The translations under genes and the position numbers were made by a program. Shown piece by piece: positions 1 through 12,400 of a stretch of 64,000 bases of DNA; positions within the stretch are counted from its first letter, which is position 1, and the number at the start of each line of letters is the position of its first letter. The DNA lies in the NCBI GenBank assembly GCA_020632975.1, contig JACKEL010000005.1:248001-312000 (forward strand), in the 5' to 3' direction. The stretch is from Myxococcales bacterium. GTDB lineage: Bacteria > Myxococcota_C > UBA6777. The notes under the pieces are model-generated. The model saw nothing but the letters and a program-made list of their open reading frames with translations. It was not told where the DNA came from and ran no database searches.

Positions 1-238
1 AAGTCGGACGGTCCCTATCTTCGTAGTCATTGCCCCGCTCTCTCTCCCCCGTTCACACACAAGGGCAAAGCACGCATACACTCTTGGCGAGAAGCCTGAG
101 TTCATAATTTGTTCTTCAAAGCGACATCTTTTTCCGTACGCTTCGAAGGGATAAGATCGGCCTTTTTTCGCCTTGGTGTCGATAAAAGAGTGGCCAAAAG
201 CACACTCACACACGGTTATTGCTTTTGTTCCACTGGCC

Positions 239-266
239 TTGCATGCCCGAGGTTATCCTCTATAAT
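239..266 (+). promoter_or_regulatory. Sigma70-type promoter for the giant surface-protein gene
   Basis: TTGCAT (239-244) and a perfect TATAAT (261-266) are 16 bases apart, a strong vegetative promoter pattern. Transcription would start near 273 and leave a leader of about 140 bases before the ATG at 417. Nothing else coding or structured is evident in bases 1-416. Confidence 0.6.
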
Positions 267-416
267 GCCTTGACTTTCGACATATCTCTCTTGGTCTCAA
301 AAAAGATTGCGTCGCGGACATCAGACATCTTGAAGCGCATCTCTCCACAGATCTCCCCGACGTTCTAAGAAAACATAGTAGGTGTAGCATTGTTTTTTCG
401 CTTGGTGGGTGTAAGC

Positions 417-3400
417 ATGGATAGTTTGACAAAAAAGGCCATGTCCCTCATGGCTACGGCGACTTGGCGTCAGCACACAATGGCGCGTTTTGCTTGGTGG
501 CTTCTTACATGTTTGATGATCTTCCACAGCTCTCCTGCACATGCAGGCGTCCAAGGGCAACCTCCAGCCATCCTTGCCACATACAAGCTCTTTGGTTCTG
601 CCGCAGTGACAGGCAATACCATGATGTCTGCGAGTCCTCCTGGAAACGTCAATGACATCTTACTTCCCCAAAACTCCGCGCAAATCAGCGGCATCCCTTT
701 TGATGGGGAGGTCGAAGCCGCCTACCTGTGGTGGACAGGGACCGTCAATGGAACAGCCGATACCTCTGTAGACTTCACGCTCCCCAATGGCTCGCGCGTT
801 CCTGTTAGTTCCACAACCTGCCAAACCGTCAGCCGTGTCCTTGGGAATCTCGACTTCTTTTATTGCCGCGCGGAGATTACTTCCGTCGTCAAACAACTTG
901 GGACAGGGAACTCACTCAACGGAAACTACACCGTTTCTGGCCTCAACGCTCTCCCTGGTGACTGCAACACCAACCAGTTCTGTCAAGCCAACTATGCGGC
1001 TTGGTCGATGGCTGTTGTATGGAAAAGCCCAACCACCACCGTCCGTCGCGACATCGTCTTGTACGACGGTTTTTTGATGATGGATGAAGAACAAAATCCA
1101 CCCAGTTCAGGGATCACCAACTTTCGTATCACAGGCTTCCGCGTGGGCGATCCCCCTGAAGGTACTTTTACCTTCTTTGGGCTCGAAGGCGATCAATTCT
1201 TGGGTTCCCCTCCTGAAGCATCTACGAACGGCGACTTTATCTCTTTTCGCTCCCAGTCTGCCACGCAGAGCACGAAGTTGGAGTCCTCAACCCCGTACAA
1301 CCCACCAGGCAACGTCTGGAACTCAACACTCGCACTGGGGGTTGACCTAGATACCTTTGAGATCGGGCGACGTGGACAAAACCTTCTTAAACCAGGTGAT
1401 ACATTTGCCGATCTAAGCCTTGGTACGGGCGATGGCATCGCTTGTCCGGGAGGTGCGTGTGGCGATGGGGAACTGGTCTTCCTCGGCTTTATCGTGCTCT
1501 CGATTGACACCCTCACCCCCAACTTCCGCAACACTCGAACGAGAAAGCGGGTGGATCGAGGAAATGCGGGTGTAGGTGATATCCTTACATACACCATCGA
1601 CATCGTAAACACGGGCTCTTTGGCTGCACAAAACACGATTGTGCGAGATGCCATCCCCGCAAACACCACTTATATCCCAGGTTCAACACGCGTCGATGGG
1701 CAGCCACGCCCAGACGTGGGAGGAACCAGCCCACTCGTCAACGGCCTAAACCTCGGAACCATCAACTTCCAAGGTGACAACGACCGCGAGATTACCTTTC
1801 AAGTCCGCATCACTGGGACCCCTGCCAATCGACAAATCGAAAACTTCTTTACAGTACAGTCAGATGAAGTCGGTCCAACCCAAAGCAACACCGCCATCAC
1901 AACGATCCAAGCTCCTCAACTTGGACAGCTAACCAAGCGCTTTGAAAACCTCACGCGTCCAGGAGCAAGTGATGTCCGCCCAGGTGAACAACTTCGCTAT
2001 ACCATCGTTGGGCAAAACTCAGGCAGCGCAACCGCAAGCGGTATCCAATACGTCGATAACCTTCCTCCCTTCGTCAAGCTCGATGCCAACAGCGTCATCC
2101 CCCCCGCAGGAACCAACCCCGCCGACAACCGTTCGAGTGCGACGGGCGGAACCAACGGGACAGGCTTGATCGATATCCGAAACATCACCATCCCTGCGAA
2201 CTTTACCGCAGAGATCCGCTACACAGTCACGGTCTTTACAGAGGCAGAGTTCAATACCGCAGGGATCGCGATCGACAAGATCCACGGAACGCGCCTTTCC
2301 AACCAAGGGGAAGCACGTCAGTCCCTCGCAGGGATCACCCTCAAAACCGACGACCCCAATACACCACCACGAAACGATCCCACCGTCGTTATCATCAATT
2401 ACAAACCTGACTTTTCATCTTCGACCAAAACGGTCACCGACGATAACGGCGGGCGTCCCGAACCCAGCGATGTGTTGACCTATACTGTTACGCTGCGCAA
2501 CACAGGTTCGCGCAATACCACCGTGCGTTGGGAAGACAACCTGCCCAAAGGCGTTACCAATTACCAACAAGTCACCATGCCCGCAGGGAGCCAACCCCAG
2601 TTCCAAGCGGCCCCCGCAGGTGCGAACCAAACAGGCTTGCTCACGGTTCGTAATATCGCGCTAAATGTCGGTGCAACCGCACAGATCGTCTTCCGTGTCA
2701 CCATCGATCCCAACATCGCCAATGGTGAAACCATCGCCAACGTCGGTGACGTCATTGATGAGAAAGACAACTCGCGGCAAACACTCTCTTCTCAATCCCT
2801 TACAGTCATCGCAGGTCCAGAGCTTTCTCGTTCCACCAAAGCTGTCGTCGATACCAACGGCGGACAAGTCGAACCTGGCGATACGCTTACCTACACCATC
2901 ACGCTACGCAACACTGGAAACCGACCTGCCACCAATGTTGTTGTCACAGATGCCATCGACACCAACTTGGACAACATCGTACCCGCAAATGGCGGAAGCT
3001 TCGCAGGGAACACTATCACTTGGAACAACACCTCGACCCCTGCGCTTGCGTCTATCGCCCCCAACGCCACGGTGATCTTGACCTTCACGGCGCGCATCAA
3101 AGCAGGTACTGCTGATGGAACCGTGATCCCCAACCAAGGTACAATCCAAGCTCCCAACCTAGGCGGAATCCAGCGAACAGATGACCCATCCACGCCTGTA
3201 TTGGGCGATGCAACGGTCATTCGCGTCGTGGCCAAACCCAATCTCGTCGCCACCAAAACAGTGACAGACAACAACGGCGGACAGCCCGCACCTGGCGACA
3301 TCCTCACTTACACCATTACACTGCGCAATACAGGAAGTTCCCCAGCAACGGACGTTGTCGTCGGCGATACCATCGACACCAACTTGATCAATGTGACCCC

Positions 3401-6400
3401 TGCACAAGGCGGGACCCTCACAGGTGGCGCTATCGTTTGGAACAAGACAACCACCCCAACGCTCGGAAGCATCGCCTCAAACGCAACTGTGACCCTTACT
3501 TTCACAGCGCAGATCCGAACGCCTCTCCCCAATGGGACGGTCATTAACAACCAAGCACGTGTGACGGGCGGAAACTTTACGGACCTCCTCTCGGATGATC
3601 CTACCACCCCCACCCCCAACGACCCCACACGTGTAACGGTCCAAAGCCAAGCTGTTGCGACATTTACCAAAGAAGTCCGTGACACCAACGGAGGCGATGT
3701 CGTCCCTGGCGATATCTTGATCTACACGCTCACACTTCGCGTCGCGGGAAGCTCGCCTTACCGCAACGTGGTCATCACAGATGCTGTCCCCGCACAGCTC
3801 ACACAGATCCAACCCGGAAACGGCGGAACCCTCGCAGGGAACACCATCACTTGGAATCCCACCAATACACCCGCGCTCGCCAACCTCAACCCCAACGATG
3901 AGATCCGTCTGACCTTTACAGCACGCGTCCAAGCGAATCTCCCTGATGGGACGGTCATTGCGAACCAAGCAAGTGTAAATGCAACGGGTATCCCTGCACA
4001 AAACTCGGATGACCCCAGCACCCCAACGCCGGCCGATCCGACCCGCATCACCGTGCGTTCGCGACCAGATCTCACGACTTCCACCAAGGAAGTCCGCGAT
4101 GTCAACGGCGGACAACTCCTCCCCGGTGAAACGGTGTCCTACACCATCGCCGTGAAAAACACAGGAAACGTCGCAGCCACCAACGTTGTCATCACAGACG
4201 TTGTGGACGCGAATCTCGAAAATATCGTCCCTGCCAATGGTGGTGTCCTTGCAGGAAATACCATCACTTGGAACCTCCCCAGCGTTATCAATGGTGCAGA
4301 AGTCCGTCTCACCTTTACTGCGCGTGTCAAAAGCCCCATCCCTGACAAGACCAAGATCTCCAACCAAGCGAACATTCGGGCAGATAACGCAACAGCAACC
4401 GTCACAGACGACCCCAACACACCAGCCGCAGATGACCCCACTGTCATCGAAGTCACCTCTGGACCTTCGTTTGCGAACACCACCAAAGAAGTGACAGACA
4501 ACAACGGCGGACAAGTCGAACCTGGCGATACACTTACCTACACCATTACCGTCCGAAACAACGGGACATCCGCAGGAACCAACGTCGTGGTCCGCGACAC
4601 CATCGACACTGCCAAGATCAACCAGATTACACCAGGACAAGGCGGTGTCTTTGCAGGTGGCGTGGTCACATGGAACGCGGCTTCGACACCTGCGTTGGCC
4701 TCGATCCCTGTCGGCGGAAGCGTGACCCTGACCTTTACGGCTGTGGTCCTCTCCAACGTTCCCAACGGTACGATCATCGAGAACCAAGCCTTTGTCACTG
4801 CGACAGGCATCACAACCCCCGAACCTTCGGACGATCCGCGTACAGCCGACGACAACGACAGCACCAAAGTCACAGTCGTCGCGGGTCCAACGCTTACAGA
4901 CTCGACCAAAACCGTTCGAGACAACAACGGCGGAACACCCGAGCCTGGCGACTTCCTAACCTACACCTTGACCATCCGCAACACAGGGAAAGGCGCCGCC
5001 CTCAATGTCGTGGTCCGCGACCCTGTGGACGTGAACAATCTGCTCAATATCATCCCCAGCCAAGGCGGGGTACTCAACGGTGGCACCATCAACTGGGATG
5101 GGAACACCACCGCAGGGCTGCGAAACATCGCGCCTGGTGGCTCTGTGACCTTGTCCTTTACGGCACAAATCGCCCAAGGCGTCCCCTCTGGAACGCGCAT
5201 CCTCAACCAAGCCACCATGACCGCCCAAGGTCTTGCGTCGCCGACTCCCACGGATGATCCCAATACACCGACCCTTGATGATCCTACAGCGATCGTTGTT
5301 GGTGGACAGCCGATACTCACGGCAACCAAGACCGCGCAAGACACAAACGGCGGAGACCCCGCCCCTGGCGATAGCATCACTTACACCATTACCGTCCGAA
5401 ACACCGGGACACAGGCCGCAACCAACGTCGTGGTCAACGATCCCGTGGACACCAATACCCTCGAAAATATCGTCCCTGCCAACGGTGGCGTCTTTGACGC
5501 AAACACTGGACGTATCCTTTGGACGATCCCCACGATCCCCGCGAGTGGGACACGGCAAGTCACCTTCACGGCTCGTATCAAGGCGGGCCTTGCGGACAAT
5601 ACAAGGATCTCCAACCAAGCGCAGGTCTCCGCAGACCAAGTCGCAACCCCCATCCAAACGGATGATCCGAACACACCCGCAAGCAACGATCCCACGATCT
5701 TGATCGTGCGCTCCACCACGCGACTGACCTTCACGAAAGATGCTCTGGACGTCAACGGTGGCTCCTATCGCCCTGGTGACATCGTGCGTTACACCATCAA
5801 CTTGTCCAACACAGGGACAAGCAACGTCGATCAAGTCACCGTCACAGACGTCGTGGACGCCAACCTAGAGATCGTCCGCGCCCTCAACAACGGGCAAGTC
5901 ACAGGAAACACCATCACTTGGAGCCCGGCACAAGTTCCCGCGCTCGCACAATTGAAGCCTGGCGACCAAACCCAAGTGGTCTTTGAAGCACGTATCCGAG
6001 CGGGTGTTCCTGATGGAACGCGCATCCCCAACCAAGCGCGCGCCAACAACAACAATGGGACGTTGTCGCTCCTCTCAGATGATCGTAACACCCCTGCCCC
6101 CAACGACCCCACGATCATCCTTGTGGCTTTCCCCGATATCTCGGCCTCCACAAAAGAAGTTCGCGATGTCAACGGCGGAACCGCCGAGCCTGGCGACGAT
6201 CTCGAATATACCATCCGTGTTCGCAACACCAGCAACACACCCGTCACCAACGTCGTGGTGACAGACCCCATCGATGGAAACCTCGACAACATCCGCCCTG
6301 GAAATGGCGGAACGCTCGCAGGAAACATCATCACTTGGAATAGCACCACCACCCCTGCACTCGCTCGCATCAACGCGCAATCCGAAGTCTTGCTCACCGT

Positions 6401-9400
6401 TCGTGCCCGCGTCCGCGCAGGAACCAACGATGGGACTGTGATCAGCAACCAAGCGACGATCCGCAGCACAGAGACAACATCCGACGTCCTGACAGATGAT
6501 CCCAACACTCCTGCGGTGGATGACCCCACACGCATCACGATTCAAAGCGCCCCCAACCTCTCTAGCTTTACGAAGAGTGTTAGCGGCACCACCAACGGCG
6601 TTGCAAGCCCTGGCGCGCAACTGACTTACACCATCACGGTCCAAAACACAGGGAGCCAAGCAGCCAACAGCGTTGATGTACGAGACCCCGTTCCTGCGGG
6701 CCTTATCAACATCATCCCTGGACAAGGTGGAACCGTCGTCAATGGTGAGATCGCTTGGAATCTACCGAGTATCGGCCCTGGACAAACACGACAACTTACG
6801 TTCACTGCAACCGTCGATCCCAATACCGCAAATGGTACCAACATCGACAACCAAGCGCGCGTGACCAGCCGCGAGATCTCGACACCACAACTGTCTGACG
6901 ATCCCGCGACACCCACCCCGCGCGACCCCACGCGTGTAACAGTCCAAGCAAGCGCTTTGCTTGTCGCTACCAAAACAGTTCGTGACGAAAATGGCGGTCA
7001 AGTCGAAGTCAACGACGTCTTGACCTACACCATCACCGTTCGCAACCGCGGGTCGCTCAATGCACAGCAGCTTCAACTCATCGACGCAACCCCCGCAAAT
7101 ACCACATACATCGCAGGTTCGACGCGCCTCAACAGTCAACAAGTCCCTGACGATGGGGTCAATAACCCTCTTGCAGCGGGCATCTTGATTCAAAGTGCGC
7201 GTTCAGGAACCCAACCAGGTGTGTTGCTCCCCGATGATGGCGCGCCCCCCAATGACGAAGCCGCCACCATCACTTTCCAAGTCCGCGTCAACCAAGGCAC
7301 CGCAAATGGTACGATCATCTCCAACCAAGGCCGACTTTCAGGGATTAACGTACCTCCCTTGCGAACGGATAACCCTGACACACCCGTCGCCAACGACTCG
7401 ACCGACGTCGTTGTAGGTGGTGGCCCCAACCTGACTGCGACCCTCAAGTCCGTTCGTATCGCAGAAGATAGCGGAACCCCCAACGTCGCGGACGTAAACG
7501 ATGTCCTCGAATACACCATCTTGATCCGCAACACAGGGAATGCTCCCGCAACCACCCTGCGATTTGAAGATGAGATCCCCGAAAACACCCTATACATCGG
7601 CTCGTCCATCACCTTGAATGGTCAAGCCCAAACAGACGCTGCGGACAACGATAGCGGCGACTTCCGTTCTGGCGTAGGAGCCCGCGGGACCGTCTTTGTC
7701 AACATCGCTTCTCTTGCGGCCAGCCAACAAGCGCGTATCACTTTCCGCGTCCGTATCACGGGTGGAACGCGCATCTCCAACCAAGGTTTCGTTCAAGCTG
7801 CGAACTTCCCAAGAGAAGGTACTGACGCAGATGACAACGATAGCAACGGCGATCAACCAACGATTATCCCCGTAGGCACACAAAGCTTGCTCACAGGGAT
7901 CAAAGAAGTGGTGGATCTCAATGGCGGAGAAGCCAACCCAGGCGACATCCTTGAGTATCGCATTACTGTCCGAAACAGCGGACAAGTCGAACTCAGCGGC
8001 ATCGAAGTCCGCGACGTCGTCCCCGCAAATACAACGTACCGCAACAACAGCGCCCAAGGCCCAGGCACCAACACCTTTGATGCAAACAGCCGCACCGTGA
8101 TCTTTAGCGGCATCACCCTTGCGCCCAACCAAACGGCTCTGTTGATCTTCCAAGTCCTGATCTCTGCGAATGCTGCGGCAGGTACGGTGATCCGCAACAA
8201 AGCGACACTCACCGCACAACCCAACATCAGCGAAGAAACCAACGAGGTTCAAACCACCATCCAAAGCGGCGGTGGGACGGCCTCGATCCAAGGTTTGATT
8301 TACCAAGAGATCGGCACAAACAACACATACGACGCCAATACAGACGAGATTCTTGGTGGATTCCAAGTCCGCGCTTATCGTTCAGACAACCTCCAAACCC
8401 CCGTGCGCAGCGCAACCGCAGACGATCAAGGAAACTATCGCCTCGCCAACCTGCCCAATAGCACATACAAGATCCGCGTCTACTCCGAGAAAAACGTCCA
8501 GTTTGAAGAGTTCGATGTGGACCTCAGCAGCGGCGGAAACATCACGCGCAACCTTGAAGTCTCCCCCACTGGCCGCGTGTACCAAAGCGACAACGGCAAC
8601 TATATCGAAGATGCGCGCGTCTTCATCGTGTACAACGACCTTGGAAACACCATCTGTCGCCGAGACAGCGATTGCGGTGCCAGCGGTCTTTGTATCCGTG
8701 ACAAAGCGGGAGATCGCGAAGGTCGTTGTGGACAGCAAGTCTCCGCCAATGACCTCCCCGAAAATCAACAAGGTCAGCCCACCAACCGACGCGGGATGTA
8801 CAAGTTCTCTCCCCCCATCTCGACAGAACGTAGCTACCGCATCGCCGTGCGTTCACCGATCCCAACGTTGGTCTTCCCCTCCAGTCGGGTCGCTCCAGAG
8901 GCGGGCATCGCTTCTTTTGCAACCTTTACGGATGCAGGAAAGATCATTGCCCAAGATCGCCCCAACCCTGGAAACACCAACCAACCCAAAACTTACTTCA
9001 CCCGTTTCTCTGTGACCAAAGCCAACGAGGTGATCCAAAACAACCACCTTCCCTTGGATTCGTTTGATAGCTTGATCATCTTGAGCAAGACTGCCTCTCT
9101 CAAGGTCGCAACCATCGGGGATATCATCACCTACACCATCAAGGTGGAAAACCGCAGCCCCGTCGATCTCAACTACGACCCCAACAAAAAGACGGGCGGG
9201 ATCTACATCTCTGACGTCCTGCCTGCGGGCTTTAACCTCTTGCCCCTTAGCCCCCGCGTCAAACGTTCGGATGGTAGAGAGATCCTTGCAGAAGCCAACA
9301 CCAGCCGCAAAAACGGCCAGTCGATTACCCCCACACGTCTGATGAAGTTCGGTCCCTACGACCTTCCTGGTCTCACAGACATCACGCTACGCTACCAAGT

Positions 9401-12400
9401 CGCGGTGAGTCGGGGACTTCCCGTTGGCTCCTACGTCAACATCGCTTACGTCCAAAACGAAGCAGGCGGCTCCATCAGCGAACAAGCCCGTGCTGTCGTA
9501 CAGATCACCCACGACCCCATCTTCGACCAAGGTACGGTCTTGGGTAAGGTCTTCTGCGACAAAAACGGAAACCGTTGGCAAAACGTCGATGACATCGGCA
9601 TTGGTGGCGTCCGTATCTACCTAGACAACGGACATTACGCAGAAACCGATGAGACTGGGAAGTTCCACATCCAAGCCATCGACCCTGGCAACCACATGTT
9701 GAAGCTGGATGTCCAGACGCTTCCCCCAGGCTCTAAGATGATCGACACCCCAGACCGCATCTTCTACATCTCGCGCGGTCTTTTCAGAAAGATCAACTTT
9801 GCGGTCAAGTGCAACAATGTGACCGCCAACGTACAAAAAGTCTTCCTTCGCAAGAAGATTATCCCCAAACCCAAACCCAAGCCTATCCGCCTCTCAGGAA
9901 GCGTGTACGGCCCACGTCTAGAGATCAACGGTAAGCCAAGACCCCTACCTGTGGTCGATATGGCACTCACCGCAGACAAAGATCACGTCCCCAACTTCGA
10001 AAGCGAACAAGGGATCGATCTCGAGTTGCGCGGAAAACGCCTTGCCAAGTCTGTCGCATTCCACTTGCGTATCGCTGAAGGGGCTCGCCCTGAAAGATGG
10101 CGTTTGGATATCTACGAAAAAGGCCAAGGCAAAAAGATGGGCTTGTTGCTCCGCACCATGAAAGGCGTGGGTACACCACCAACAACCCTCGAATGGAAGG
10201 GCGATTCCAACGCTGGCGTGTTCGTCTTGCGCGAACGCAAACTCTATATGGCGCAATTCAAGCTGATCACCCTCGACGACACCATCAGCCAAAGTCCGCC
10301 TCGTATCTTTGGGGTGAATGTCACCAAACGTCCTCGTAAAGTCCTTTTCAACCAACGCTTCCCAGCCACATGGATGGGACGTCGCGGTATCCGTGTAAGA
10401 GGACGTTTGCGTAGCCGCTTGCGCCGCCGTGCTTTCCGCAAAAAACTCCAAAAACTCATGGAGCAAAAAGGAACGCGCCTCGAAGTCCATGTTCACCACG
10501 ACAACGGAATCCCCCGTCAGCGCGCTCTTTTCCTCACTGTGCGCCGCGCGGTGGCCATCGAACGCTACCTGCAACAACTGCTGAAGATCCCCGCTTCACG
10601 GGTGGTATCGCGCGGATTTGGTTCTTCGCGTCCTCTGTTGCCAAACATCAGCCGACGCAACAAACGACGCAACCTCCGCATTGATATCCGCGTCACAGAA
10701 GAACAAACCTCCGCAGGAAACGCGATCCCTGGCTTGTCTTACGATCCGCTCGTACAAGTCGAGCAGTTGAGCATCCCGATCAACACCAGCGGTAAGTTTG
10801 AGCATGTCCTCAAACCTCCGTTTATCAAGGAGCTTCGCCTCCAAATCACCACGCCGCGCGGTTCTCGTGTGGATCTCCCTGTGGTGATCATCAAGAAGAA
10901 AACCAAGATCCCTGGCGACAAAAAACCCAAGAACAGCAAGCCCCTCAAAGGCAAGAAAGATCCGCTGGCTTGGTTTAAAAAGCGCGACGTCGTCAGCAAA
11001 CGTAAGTCCCTGATCTTGCATCCTTCGCAGATCTTTAACAAAAAGCGTTTCTTGTTGGAGTTCCAAGATCCCAATCGCAACTCGTTGCTCTCCAACAATG
11101 ACCAGCCCACCTTCCGTTTGTACCTCTCCGCCAACAAAGTGGAACGACTTTCCACTTCGAGCGAAGACAACGAGAACGGTCGTCGTGGCAAGACGTTACG
11201 TGTCGCTCAAGCCGATCCCAAGGCCAAAGTCGTGGAGCCCAAAAAAGTGGCGCCCAAAAAAGTGGCGCCCAAAAAAGTGGCGCCCAAGACCTCAGCCAAA
11301 ACGACCAAGGCTTCGGCCAAAGCGAAGAAACCCAAAGGACCCAAGAAGCCCAAGACCAAGCTTGTTGAGATCCCTCTCGACCAAGCCAAAGATGTCGCAG
11401 CTTCCAAACTACGCGTCACCCTGCCCCCCCAAGGATCGGTTATCCACACCGAAAACTTCCTATTGACGGGCTATACCGAACCCGGCAACAAAGTGTTTGC
11501 AAACGGGCAAGAAGCCAAAGTCAGTGAGAAGGGTGCCTTCAAGGTCAAGGTGAAACTCAAACACGGCCAGCAAAAACTCCAGATCTACGCGGAAGACAAA
11601 GAAGGCAACCGCGGTGAGATCAACTGGCCCGTCAAAGTGGACCTCAACCGTCTGTTTATGCTTGCTCTCGCGGACCTGACTTTTGGAACGCAAAATACGC
11701 AGCTCGAAGGGCTCGAATCCATCGCCTCTTTCCAAGGAAGCGGCGTGATGATCCACGGTCGAGCAGTGTTCTACGCCAAAGGTCAGATCCAAGGGAAACA
11801 CCTGCTCAGCGCGGTGTTCAAAAACATCAAATACACCGCTTATGTCGAGACCCCCAAGCGCAGAGAGGTCCTTGAGTTCTATCAACAATTGATCGATCCA
11901 GACCGCTATTACCCCGTGTATGGCGACTCTGGAAAACAAGTCCAAGACGTGCAGACCCGTGGATGGGGCTTTAAGGTCGGTGACCAAGCCTACCGCATGC
12001 CGCTTTACGTGATGGTCCAAGCCGACCGTTCGCGCCTTGTGGCAGGGAACTTCCGCACCAAGCTTCGCGGTATCGAGATCATCCGCTATGACCGAACCGT
12101 CCACGGGGTCGATATCGACTTCCGCAAGCGTTTCGCCAAGCACTTCGATACACGCGCACGTGTCTTCGTTTCGGACGGCCAGCAACAACAACTCAAAGCT
12201 CATATCCAGATGCGTGGTACAGGTGGTTCGCTTTACTACCTCCCCCACCAAAATGTCCTCGAAGGCTCCGAGCAGATCCGCTTGACCATCCGAGACAAAG
12301 ACTCAGGGATCATCCTCCAACAGATCCCCCTCACCCGTTACGAAGACTACAACGTCCAGTACTTTGAAGGGCGTATCTTCTTCAAACACCCCGTATCTTC

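Noticed and set aside
3477..4787. Long open frame on the minus strand (436 codons) inside the giant gene
   Set aside because: It is opposite the DUF11 repeats and arises from their codon bias; it has no ribosome site and its translation is Val/Gly/Asp-rich with no motifs.
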